Below, piece by piece: positions 38,597 to 47,853 of a stretch of DNA of 64,000 bases; within the stretch, counting starts at the first letter, position 1, and each line of letters opens with the position of its first letter. The stretch comes from Gallionella sp. (GTDB lineage: Bacteria; Pseudomonadota; Gammaproteobacteria; Burkholderiales; Gallionellaceae), in the NCBI GenBank assembly GCA_028688275.1, contig JAQTYN010000009.1, forward strand, positions 1-64,000, given 5' to 3'. The translations under genes were made by a program, and so were the position numbers. The notes under the pieces were generated by a model, which worked only from the letters and a program-made list of their open reading frames with translations, was not told the DNA's origin and ran no database searches.

Positions 38597-41092
38597 CTAA
38601 GGCAGATCCCTTGCCACGCGGAAGCCATAATTGGTGGGACGTTTAGTGATTGAATTCTCATTGCGGTTTGCTGATCGCAATAGACTTGGATAGCTATTCC
38701 ATGACCCACCTCGTAGCACCCGTTGCGTACAAGCCGCATCACTACAATCTTCTACCCACTCCCATACATTACCTTGCATATCATACAAACCAAACGCATT
38801 CGCTGGAAAACTACCAACAGGCGACGCACCTTCCCACGCATCCTTCTCTCCTACCCATCCTGCACAACACGCATCGGCTCCATAATTGGCTTGATTATGA
38901 CTGGGCTGCTCCCCCCAAGGATAAGGGGTAGTCGTCCCTGCGCGGGCAGCATATTCCCACTCAGCATCTGTGGGCAAACGATAAGACTTGCCTGTTTTTT
39001 GTGATAACCACACCACATAGCTTTTAGCATCTTCCCAGCTTATTTGCATAACGGGTTGTTTGCCTCGCCCCCATCCCTCATCACTTGGATGATATCCGCC
39101 ACACCCTCCCCCCGCCACGCACGCATCCCATTCCGCAAAAGTGACTTCATATTTACCGATGGCAAAGGATTGAGAAATAAGAGCCTCGTGTTGTATTTCA
39201 TTGCTGAAACGTCCCTTTTCCGAAGACGGAGAGCCCATCATAAAACGTCCTGCGGTCACCACCACCATTTCTGCGCAATCTGGACAGTCACGAAAAGTCT
39301 CCAAAATACGCGCAGCACTTTCCACAGGGCGTACTGCCTCTGTGGGTTGTACCATCGCCACCACCAGAGGAGACGATACAGCCGCCTGCTGAGAGCCAGA
39401 AGCCCCAACAGCTTGCATTGTTTGAGGGATCACTACAGCATCGACTATTGGAGGGGCAGATGGGGCTGATTCAACCGTCGTCTCTGGCGCAACAACTACG
39501 GTCTCCACCGCGTGAGGTGCCGCGACGAGAGCAGAAACAGGCGATGCCAGCTGCACGGCTTGGTTACTTGGCATAGCAACCTGGGCAACAGGAACCGCTA
39601 CTTGAGGGACAGGCAGTGGCGTGACCGCTTGTGAAACAGGCTGGCTAATGGGCGCAACCACGATCACGGGCGTAATGATTGGTATGGACGGCACTGCCGC
39701 TGGTGACGTAGCGACAGGAACGATCACGGTTGAAGCTGGCGACGTAACGGGACGCGAAGATGCCGCCGCCTCAATAGTTTGGCTGCTGGGCGCAACTATT
39801 TGGCTAGGTTGTGCGACAACTGAAAGATTTGCCGCTGGTGTTTGTGTGCTGGCGGGTGTCGTAGCATGAAGCGATGCTACTTGGGTAGGTTGCACAGCGT
39901 GGCTATCCGTTATCTGCTTCTCAGCCACTTTCTTACGTGCTTCCGCTTGTGTGCGTAAGCTCTCATCTTCCGTACTAAACGGATTATCTTGTGCATAGGC
40001 ATTCAGAAAAAGTTGCCAAGCAGCCACCTGCAACGCAGGTGCTGCGTTCAATGCTAACGTTTCATCAAATGCAGCTTTCATCTCTGCCTGCCATTTCACT
40101 TGACTGGCTTGACGCTGCTTCACATCTTCCAGCGAAAATGCCGCTGACTGCGGCACGTTTGCCAACACAACGGGCGGCGCGGCAGGAATATTCGGCGTCG
40201 CAACGGGGGCAGCTGCCGCCTCTACAGGTTTAACATCAGGTATGGCAACTTGATTGAAATAAAAAGTACCGATGGATTGATCGAACAACGCAGGCACTTG
40301 ATCCTGCCCGACACTCTTGGCTAACTCCGCCACCTGCACACGCACATTGTGCAGCACCTGCCCAATCGGCACATTCGGTTTGTCCATTTCTTGCAAAAAG
40401 ATGCGAGTAAACAAACCATTCTTGTTTTTGTCTTGGTCGGTGAGCTTATCCAAGGCTTTTTGCCCTGTTCCAGCTGAATAAATCACCATTTGCCCCGTCG
40501 CGGGCGAAGTTGCAGCCAGCCCTCGACTGCTTAAACTACGACCATTTCCCAACTTAAAAGGATCATCACGACAAGCATCGACAATCGCTAAAGAAAAACG
40601 CGGCTTTTGCTCTTGCAAATCTTCCATCACCCGCTGCAAAGGCAAGGAGTCATCCCGTATTTGATCTTCACTTTCCGTCGAAATATCCACAGGTAACAAA
40701 TAATTACCTGACGCTAATTGCACGCCGTGCCCTGAAAAATAAAATAACGCCTCATCCCCGCCACTGAGTTTGACCTTAAAACGACGCACCGCTTCCAGCA
40801 TCGCTTTATGATTAACATCCGTTGCCAAAACAACATCAAACCCCAGCTTCTCCAGCGCAACCGCCATCGCACGCGCATCCGCACGTGCATTCTGCAACCC
40901 TTTAATTCTTTGGTAATTATCATTACCAATCACCAGCGCGACCCGTTTGCCCACAGGCAAAACAGCAGGAACACCCTCAACCGCAACCGCTTCATTCAAT
41001 AGCACAAAGCACGACAGGGCATACCAAAGAATCAGGAACAGGGACTTAGCCTTCATTATGCTTACCAAATATAGATGCACTTCAACGCGCAC
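38597..41092 (-). CDS. caspase-family protein fused to FGE-sulfatase (SUMF1) domain through low-complexity linker
   Basis: LFYFSGHGVQL, LAIVDACRDDP; C-terminal YEVTFAEWDACV...RLPTDAEWEYAARAGTTTPYPWG...RVLRGGSWNSYPSLLRSANRNENS...GFRVARD. Confidence 0.93.
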   Translation of the reverse strand: MRVEVHLYLVSIMKAKSLFLILWYALSCFVLLNEAVAVEGVPAVLPVGKRVALVIGNDNYQRIKGLQNARADARAMAVALEKLGFDVVLATDVNHKAMLEAVRRFKVKLSGGDEALFYFSGHGVQLASGNYLLPVDISTESEDQIRDDSLPLQRVMEDLQEQKPRFSLAIVDACRDDPFKLGNGRSLSSRGLAATSPATGQMVIYSAGTGQKALDKLTDQDKNKNGLFTRIFLQEMDKPNVPIGQVLHNVRVQVAELAKSVGQDQVPALFDQSIGTFYFNQVAIPDVKPVEAAAAPVATPNIPAAPPVVLANVPQSAAFSLEDVKQRQASQVKWQAEMKAAFDETLALNAAPALQVAAWQLFLNAYAQDNPFSTEDESLRTQAEARKKVAEKQITDSHAVQPTQVASLHATTPASTQTPAANLSVVAQPSQIVAPSSQTIEAAASSRPVTSPASTVIVPVATSPAAVPSIPIITPVIVVAPISQPVSQAVTPLPVPQVAVPVAQVAMPSNQAVQLASPVSALVAAPHAVETVVVAPETTVESAPSAPPIVDAVVIPQTMQAVGASGSQQAAVSSPLVVAMVQPTEAVRPVESAARILETFRDCPDCAEMVVVTAGRFMMGSPSSEKGRFSNEIQHEALISQSFAIGKYEVTFAEWDACVAGGGCGGYHPSDEGWGRGKQPVMQISWEDAKSYVVWLSQKTGKSYRLPTDAEWEYAARAGTTTPYPWGEQPSHNQANYGADACCAGWVGEKDAWEGASPVGSFPANAFGLYDMQGNVWEWVEDCSDAACTQRVLRGGSWNSYPSLLRSANRNENSITKRPTNYGFRVARDLP

Positions 41093-41305
41093 ATTCTACC
41101 TTTTTATCCCACATCCTCAAACAGTTGCTTCAGACGTTTTCCACGCAATGTTTACAAATACACCAACTTACTATTTCACACCAGCCTTAATTCCGATTAA
41201 AATACCGTGGTATTATGCACTCGTCCAATACGATGGTCGTAAGGCGTTTACGCCCGTAGCAGAATAACGGTATCATTCAAAACTCATTCAATCAGGAGAA
41301 TCATA

Positions 41306-41893
41306 ATGGAACACACCCTACCCGCTTTGCCTTATGCAACTGATGCGCTACAACCACACATGTCGGTTGAAACCTTTGAATATCACTACGCTAAACATCA
41401 TCAAGCCTATGTGACGAATCTGAACAACTTGATTAAAGGCACGGAATACGCCGAATTGAGCTTGGAAGCGATTGTGAAAAAAGCACCCGCTGGCGGCATT
41501 TACAACAATGCAGCGCAAGTGTCTAACCATACTTTCTTCTGGAGCTGCATGAAACCAAACGGCGGCGGCGCACCTACAGGCGCATTGGCAGACGCGATTA
41601 ACGCAAAATGGGGCAGCATAGACGATTTCAAAAAAGCGTTCCAAACGTCCGCAGTTGGCAACTTCGGTTCTGGCTGGACATGGTTGGTCAAAAAAGCTGA
41701 CGGCAGCGTGGACATTGTCAACATGGGCGCAGCAGGCACACCGCTGACCACAGGCGACACACCTTTGTTGTGCGTAGACGTATGGGAACATGCTTACTAC
41801 ATCGACTACCGCAATATGCGCCCTAAATTTGTCGAAACTTTCCTGAACAGCTTAGTGAACTGGGATTTCGCTGCACAAAACTTCGCAGCATAA
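41306..41893 (+). CDS. sodB: Fe/Mn superoxide dismutase
   Basis: [37 protein letters not shown]. Confidence 0.97.
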   Translation: MEHTLPALPYATDALQPHMSVETFEYHYAKHHQAYVTNLNNLIKGTEYAELSLEAIVKKAPAGGIYNNAAQVSNHTFFWSCMKPNGGGAPTGALADAINAKWGSIDDFKKAFQTSAVGNFGSGWTWLVKKADGSVDIVNMGAAGTPLTTGDTPLLCVDVWEHAYYIDYRNMRPKFVETFLNSLVNWDFAAQNFAA

Positions 41894-41897
41894 ACCC

Positions 41898-42056
41898 TCA
41901 TTCGTCATCCCCGCGAAGGTGGGGATCCAGTGTTTTCTGTTCACTGGATTACGACTTTCGTCGGAATGACGAGTCAATCAGTGCCTCCCTAGATTCTCAC
42001 CCCCGACGAAAGCATTCGAGGGCAGACTCTTCGCGGGAATGACGAAATACCCCAAA
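41898..42056. repeat. interspersed imperfect palindromes (REP-like)
   Basis: CGTCATCCCCGCGAAGGTGGGGATCCAGTG...CACTGGATTACGACTTTCGTCGGAATGACG, then CGAC...TTCGCGGGAATGACG. Confidence 0.75.
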
Positions 42057-42066
42057 CGAGGTTACT

Positions 42067-42435
42067 TTGAAACTACAGTTAGCCAACCTAGGCGAAACCA
42101 AATTATTCACTTCCCACGAACACGATGCCGTCAAGGTCAATCGTCAACGCTTTGATCGCAGTATTGTCGTGCAAGCAGACGCGGTACATGAAGATTGGGA
42201 TGTCGCCAGTTTTGAACAACTTACGGCTGCACATTTCGACTATTTTTTACCCTTTAAGCCTGATGTTTTACTCATCGGCACAGGTGCAAAACAACATTTT
42301 GCCCATCCCCGTTTATACCGCCAACTGACCGATGCCCACATCGCCATCGAATTTATGGACACCCCCGCCGCCTGCCGCACCTATAACATTTTGGTTGCCG
42401 AAGGTCGCAAAGTCGTTGCAGGCATTCTGTTTTAA
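42067..42435 (+). CDS. Mth938/DUF498-domain protein (TTG start)
   Basis: FLPFKPDVLLIGTGAKQHFAHPRLYRQL...IEFMDTPAACRTYNILVAEGRKVVAGI. Confidence 0.85.
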   Translation: MKLQLANLGETKLFTSHEHDAVKVNRQRFDRSIVVQADAVHEDWDVASFEQLTAAHFDYFLPFKPDVLLIGTGAKQHFAHPRLYRQLTDAHIAIEFMDTPAACRTYNILVAEGRKVVAGILF

Positions 42436-42538
42436 CCACCCTACCCCGCCTGACCTCGACCATTCAGACTCGGACAGACACAAAACCGCGCGCAATCTGA
42501 GTTAAAATACGCCACTTTCCCACCTGAGTAATGGCGCA

Positions 42539-43330
42539 ATGTCTGACATTCTGAACAAAATTCTCGCCGTCAAAGCAAACGAAGTCGCAGCGGCATTGAC
42601 CGTCAAATCCTTAGCACAAATACGCACCGAGGCAGAACAAGCCACGCCTAGCCGTGATTTTGTCGGCGCAATTCACCAAAAGATAGCTGCAGGCAGCCCC
42701 GCCGTCATCGCAGAAATCAAAAAAGCCAGCCCCAGCAAAGGCATCATCCGCGCTGATTTTCGCCCTGCCGACATTGCCGCCAGCTATGAGCAATATGGCG
42801 CGGCGTGTTTATCCGTCTTAACCGATGCGCAATTTTTCCAAGGCAGCACGGCTTATTTGCAACAAGCGCGGGCGGCGTGCAACTTGCCTGTGTTGCGCAA
42901 AGACTTTATGGTCGATGAATACCAAATCTACGAAGCACGCGCCATGGGCGCAGATGCCATTTTGCTGATTGCCGCCGCCTTGGATGTGGCGCAAATGCAA
43001 GCGTTTGAGTCCTTGGCACATACGCTGGGCATGGCGGTCTTGGTAGAAGTGCACAATGGCGCAGAATTGGATGCCGCCTTGCAACTCACCACCCCCTTGT
43101 TAGGCGTGAACAATCGCAATCTACGCACTTTTGAAGTCAGCTTGCAAACCACATTGGACTTACAATCCCGCATACCCGCCGATCGCATACTCGTCACCGA
43201 AAGCGGGATTTTAAATGCCGACGACGTGCGCCTCATGCGCAGCCATCAAGTCAACGCCTTCTTGGTTGGCGAAACCTTTATGCGGGCGGATAGTCCTGGT
43301 GCAGCATTAGCACAGGTATTTGGCGAATAG
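42539..43330 (+). CDS. trpC: indole-3-glycerol phosphate synthase
   Basis: [34 protein letters not shown]. Confidence 0.97.
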   Translation: MSDILNKILAVKANEVAAALTVKSLAQIRTEAEQATPSRDFVGAIHQKIAAGSPAVIAEIKKASPSKGIIRADFRPADIAASYEQYGAACLSVLTDAQFFQGSTAYLQQARAACNLPVLRKDFMVDEYQIYEARAMGADAILLIAAALDVAQMQAFESLAHTLGMAVLVEVHNGAELDAALQLTTPLLGVNNRNLRTFEVSLQTTLDLQSRIPADRILVTESGILNADDVRLMRSHQVNAFLVGETFMRADSPGAALAQVFGE

Positions 43331-43492
43331 TATCTACTCGCGTACTAGCAAGAAACCAGCAACACCTGCACACGATGAGAAAATCCCCTCGCCCGCTTGC
43401 GGGAGAGGGTTAGGGAGAGGGCGGTTTTAATTGCGTGTAACAACGCTCGCCCGTAGGCAAAGCAACGACACTTATTCATCGAGGAAAGTATC

Positions 43493-44119
43493 ATGTTCAA
43501 TCTAGATCGCGTCATCATCGAATTTGACAAGGGGCTACGCACCTTATTCAGCCAAGCGCACAGTATTCGTGCATATCCTGACCAACACTTGCCCGAATCG
43601 CACCTTGATGAAGCAGAGCGACATCATGCCGCCAACCTGATGCGCGTCAACCACAGCGGTGAAATTTGCGCCCAAGCCTTATACCAAGGTCAAGCCCTCA
43701 CCGCACGTGATCCCGTGGTGCAACAAAAATTACACCATGCCGCGCAAGAAGAAACCGAACATTTGGCATGGACAGCACGACGCGTGCATGAACTGGGCGG
43801 ACATTTAAGCGTGTTGAATCCTGTGCTTTACACTGCCTCATTGGGCTTAGGCGCGGTAGCGGGGTTGTTAGGCGATAAATGGAATTTGGGCTTTTTGGCG
43901 GAAACCGAACAACAAGTAGGTGCTCACTTGCAAAGTCACCTCGAAAAATTGCCCATAAATGACGAAAAAAGTCGGGCAATTGTCACCCAAATGCACACCG
44001 ACGAAATCGGACATGCCGACATGGCAACCGCCATGGGCGGCGCAGAACTGCCCACCGTCGTGGCGAACACGATGAAATTAGGCGGCAAAATCATGACCAA
44101 CACCACCTATCACGTTTAA
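43493..44119 (+). CDS. coq7: demethoxyubiquinone hydroxylase Coq7
   Basis: LMRVNHSGEICAQALYQGQAL; AAQEETEHLAW; HTDEIGHADMA. Confidence 0.95.
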   Translation: MFNLDRVIIEFDKGLRTLFSQAHSIRAYPDQHLPESHLDEAERHHAANLMRVNHSGEICAQALYQGQALTARDPVVQQKLHHAAQEETEHLAWTARRVHELGGHLSVLNPVLYTASLGLGAVAGLLGDKWNLGFLAETEQQVGAHLQSHLEKLPINDEKSRAIVTQMHTDEIGHADMATAMGGAELPTVVANTMKLGGKIMTNTTYHV

Positions 44120-44160
44120 ATCCACCCCATACTCAACACCGTATCCGCGCGCATAAAATT

Positions 44161-44177
44161 TTGGCACGCTGCTTGCT
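44161..44177 (+). promoter_or_regulatory. sigma-54 (-24/-12) promoter
   Basis: TTGGCACGCTGCTTGCT matches YTGGCACGNNNNTTGCW at every defined position. Confidence 0.8.
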
Positions 44178-44187
44178 TAATAAATGG

Positions 44188-44265
44188 TGGAAGTAAAACG
44201 GAGCCTTTGCTCTGTTGTCATACTTCTCCTCCGTTTAGGGCATTCGCAATGAATGCCCTTTTTTT
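44188..44265 (+). ncRNA. putative sigma-54-dependent small RNA
   Basis: Begins ~12 nt after -12 element; paired AAACGGAG/CTCCGTTT and GAAGTA/TACTTC; ends in a strong terminator; no ORF. Confidence 0.65.
44237..44265 (+). terminator. intrinsic terminator of putative sRNA
   Basis: AGGGCATTC-GCAAT-GAATGCCCTTTTTTT. Confidence 0.9.
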
Positions 44266-44332
44266 GTCTATTCAAACCTTAATTCGCCGCACTCCTCGCC
44301 AAATTCAACACCAACAACCGCCGTAAAATTTC

Positions 44333-44670
44333 TTAATCGGGCATGTCGGGCGTGTAGTCCGTCCAGCCGTAAGCCTGTGCCACGGCGGTATCCAGCGTTT
44401 TGTGGGGATTGTCTAACCACGCGGGGCGGGCATTGTAGAGGTTGGTCAGGGTGCGTTTTTTCAACTCGGCTTCGTATCCTGCTTTCGCCACGGGGCGTAG
44501 CGGATAGCCCGCTTTTTCCTCTTCGGGCGTGCGCACCCAATCCACCCATTTGGACGGGTTAAGCCAGTTGTTGCGCAATTGGTCTAATTGTTGAGCGGCG
44601 GAAGCAATCGCATTGCCGATCTGGGTTGAGTCGTGAATGGATTGCGTGTCTGCCCGCCCTTCGACCCGCT
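44333..44670 (-). pseudogene. C-terminal remnant of a large class I DNA methyltransferase (type IIG / YeeA-like)
   Basis: QLRNNWLNPSKWVDWVRTPEEEKAGYPLRPVAK..TLTNLYNARPAWLDNPHKTLDTAVAQAYGWTDYTPDMPD without catalytic domain. Confidence 0.6.
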
Positions 44671-44720
44671 CAGAGCGAACGGATTTAATCAGAGTTTCCT
44701 TAACAGTATCTACGGCTCTA

Positions 44721-46145
44721 TCAGACCACGGTATTAAACTTTGCTCTTAAAATATTTTTGCCCAGCCGATATGCATACAGACTACTCGGATGAAATTCAA
44801 AATTGACCTCCCTATGTGTTATATCCCGTGTAATTGTTCGTGTGGTAACCATAATTGGTTGCCTAACATTTGGATTTTGCCGAACGAACTCAATGCAGTT
44901 GTTTAGCTGGGAATGATCTTCTACAGGTCTATCAGACCACTTAACTTCTACTGCCCAAATTGGCTTTTGGGTTTCGCTACCTAGCGACACAATATCGACT
45001 TCACCTGTTTTCCAGCGTGCATAATACAAAGTAAAGTTTTCGCTATGCTGCCATTGACTGAATATCGCCGTTTCCGTTAACTGTCCCATTTCTGGTGAGT
45101 CTGCTTCAACTTGTCCGAATAATGCGGCTCGCATTGATGGATTTGTCAGATAGACTTTGAAGCTCACAGCCCGCTTAAACCGTTTAGCATTTTGGTCAAT
45201 GCGCTCTACTCTGATAATTAAAAATGCTGCCTCAAGATAATCAAGGTAGCGATTGATGGTGTTTTTCGCAACACCAGCATAGATTGAAAGTGCTTCGAGT
45301 GACACCTCATTACCAGTGTTATACGCTAGCGTGGTAAAAAGACGGTTAAGTTCTTGAATATCACTAATGCCATAAAGACTTGGTAAGTCCCTGAGTAGCA
45401 CTTTGTCGATTATATCGCTCTTAATATACTGTTGAGTGTTCTTGCGAATGGTCTCAGAAAATACAGCTTCAGGATACCCGCCATAGTTTAAGTAATTTAC
45501 AAATTCTTCGTTTAATCCTGCTATGTCACGTACTGTACTAAAAGTGGAATCTGTACCATCTATCAGTTCTGACTCCCTATCAATAAACCTTAAATACTCT
45601 GCAAATGTAAGTGGTGGCAACACAAAATCGGTAAAGCGTCCTGCACCAGATTCATTACTCTTTAAACGCAAAGCCGCTGCCGCCGATCCAGTAACAACAA
45701 ATCTATATGAGACATAAGAGTCAACAAGCGATTTAAGGTGCACTTCCCAGCCTTTGAGGTATTGAACTTCGTCAAAGAAAATGAATAACTCAGTATCTCT
45801 TCCATGAACGAATGCAGTCGTAAAAAATTCCAATAATCTTTCAAGCGCAATACCTGTATACAAGGGCGTCTCTAGGGATAAATACAAAATATTTTTTCCT
45901 GAGACCCCAGCTTTCAGCAACTTATCTATTGAATGGTGAACCATGACGGTTTTTCCTACCCTACGTGGTCCCATGAGAACCACAGCCCGATTAACACTTC
46001 TATCTATTACTTGAGCAATGAAGGGATCAAAATAGGTTCGTCTTGGCATCTCACTGTATCGTTTGTCGATTCCAACGTGATCCGTCCACCATGGATTGTC
46101 AAACTGGAGGCGCTTCATAATATCAATTTCAGAAATTTCCAGCAT
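44721..46145 (-). CDS. AAA ATPase with DUF4143 C-terminal domain
   Basis: VVLMGPRRVGKTVMVHHSI, LFIFFDEVQYLKGWE, VVTGSAAAAL. Confidence 0.9.
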   Translation of the reverse strand: MLEISEIDIMKRLQFDNPWWTDHVGIDKRYSEMPRRTYFDPFIAQVIDRSVNRAVVLMGPRRVGKTVMVHHSIDKLLKAGVSGKNILYLSLETPLYTGIALERLLEFFTTAFVHGRDTELFIFFDEVQYLKGWEVHLKSLVDSYVSYRFVVTGSAAAALRLKSNESGAGRFTDFVLPPLTFAEYLRFIDRESELIDGTDSTFSTVRDIAGLNEEFVNYLNYGGYPEAVFSETIRKNTQQYIKSDIIDKVLLRDLPSLYGISDIQELNRLFTTLAYNTGNEVSLEALSIYAGVAKNTINRYLDYLEAAFLIIRVERIDQNAKRFKRAVSFKVYLTNPSMRAALFGQVEADSPEMGQLTETAIFSQWQHSENFTLYYARWKTGEVDIVSLGSETQKPIWAVEVKWSDRPVEDHSQLNNCIEFVRQNPNVRQPIMVTTRTITRDITHREVNFEFHPSSLYAYRLGKNILRAKFNTVV

Positions 46146-46437
46146 TTTTGAGCTCCTTTTCTTAAGGTAAGATTAGTCTAGTGACACTAATTCTAGCACG
46201 TTGTAATAAGATCAACGCTCTAATCTTAAAATGCCATTTTTCGATAAATTGCTTGGGTGTCATGTCGGTGGAGGTCGGTTGAGCAAGGCGCGAAGATTAA
46301 CAGGGATTGGCAGCGATGTGCTTTGGGATTTTGCTGGGGAATAGGGATTTCCCCGCATCCAAACCTGAAAAAATCCGCGATGTCGTGAGATAATCCGCGC
46401 CTTGACTTTGTTTTTGACCTTAATCCGAAAGAAACCC

Positions 46438-47844
46438 ATGAAATACACCAGCACGCGTGGCGGGATGGCCGCTAAATCTTTTACTGAAATTCTGTTGGGC
46501 GGCTTGGCTGAAGATGGCGGCTTGGCCGTGCCCGATCATTACCCCGTGTTTAGTGCTGCCGAACTCGCTGCGATGCGCGGCATGAATTACCGCGAACTGG
46601 CGTTTGAAGTGATTAGCCGTTTCGCGACCGATATTCCTGCGGAGGATTTGAAAACCATTCTCAACAAAACCTACACCGCCGCCGCTTTTGGTAGTGACGT
46701 AATTACCCCGATCAAAACGCTCGCACCCAATCTGCATATTTTAGGGCTGTCCAATGGCCCGACTTTGGCATTCAAAGATGTGGCGATGCAGTTGTTGGGC
46801 AATTTGTTTGAATACGCCTTGGCGAAAGACGGCGCGACCTTAAACATTCTCGGTGGTACGTCAGGCGATACGGGATCGGCAGCCGAATACGCCATGCGTG
46901 GCAAGCGCGGGATTCGCGTGTTTATGTTGTCGCCATTGGGCAAAATGAGTCCGTTCCAAACCGCGCAAATGTTCACCTTACAAGACCCGAACATCTTCAA
47001 TATCGCCGTTACCGCGCCGTTTGATGCCTGTCAGGACATGGTCAAAGCGGTGTCGAATGATTTGGATTTCAAAGCCAAATATCAAATCGGTACGGTCAAC
47101 TCGATTAACTGGGCACGGGTGACGGCACAAACGGTTTATTACTTCCAAACGTATTTCGCCCTGACGGAAAACAACAGCCAAAAAGTCTCTTTCGCTGTGC
47201 CTTCGGGCAATTTTGGCAATGTGTGCGCGGGTCATATTGCCCGTCAAATGGGCTTGCCGATTGCTAAATTGATCGTCGCGACCAATGAAAATAACGTGTT
47301 AGACGAATTCTTCAAAACAGGGATTTATCGTCCGCGCGCCGAAACGATGCACACCACCAGCCCGTCTATGGACATTACCAAAGCCTCTAATTTCGAGCGT
47401 TTTGTGTATGACTTGGTGGGTCGCGATCCGCAGGTGCTGAAAGGTTTGTGGCAACAACTGGAAACCAGGGGTTATTTTGACTTAAACGACACGCCTTATT
47501 TTGCCAAAGTACAAGAATTTGGCGTGGCTTCAGGGGCGAGCAATCACGCGGATCGTATCGCAACGATTCGTCGCGTGTATCAAGAATACGGCTTTGTGAT
47601 GGATCCGCATACCGCCGATGGCTTGAAAGCGGGACTGGAAAACCGCGATGCGGATATTCCACTGGTGTGCTTGGAAACTGCATTGCCTGCGAAATTTGAA
47701 GAAACCATCCAAGAAGCACTAGGGATTGCGCCGACTCGCCCAGCGGGCTATGAAAATATCGAAAGCTTGCCACAACGTTTTGATGTGCTGCCACCTGAAG
47801 TCGCGCAACTCAAAGCCTTTATCGCGGCGCGTGTACCACTTTAA
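46438..47844 (+). CDS. thrC: threonine synthase
   Basis: MKYTSTRGG; GPTLAFKDVAMQLLGNLFEY; GGTSGDTGSAAEYAMRGK. Confidence 0.96.
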   Translation: MKYTSTRGGMAAKSFTEILLGGLAEDGGLAVPDHYPVFSAAELAAMRGMNYRELAFEVISRFATDIPAEDLKTILNKTYTAAAFGSDVITPIKTLAPNLHILGLSNGPTLAFKDVAMQLLGNLFEYALAKDGATLNILGGTSGDTGSAAEYAMRGKRGIRVFMLSPLGKMSPFQTAQMFTLQDPNIFNIAVTAPFDACQDMVKAVSNDLDFKAKYQIGTVNSINWARVTAQTVYYFQTYFALTENNSQKVSFAVPSGNFGNVCAGHIARQMGLPIAKLIVATNENNVLDEFFKTGIYRPRAETMHTTSPSMDITKASNFERFVYDLVGRDPQVLKGLWQQLETRGYFDLNDTPYFAKVQEFGVASGASNHADRIATIRRVYQEYGFVMDPHTADGLKAGLENRDADIPLVCLETALPAKFEETIQEALGIAPTRPAGYENIESLPQRFDVLPPEVAQLKAFIAARVPL

Positions 47845-47853
47845 GTCGTCAAT

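Noticed and set aside
38597-41092. Active diversity-generating retroelement within the window
   Set aside because: Only a VR-like protein C-terminus; no reverse transcriptase, Avd or template repeat among the ORFs.
41348-41791. 147-aa minus-strand ORF opposite sodB
   Set aside because: Antisense shadow ORF of a conserved enzyme.
42950-43084. Small ORFs antisense to trpC as candidate regulators or leader peptide
   Set aside because: Typical shadow ORFs; no attenuator structure or Trp-codon run seen.
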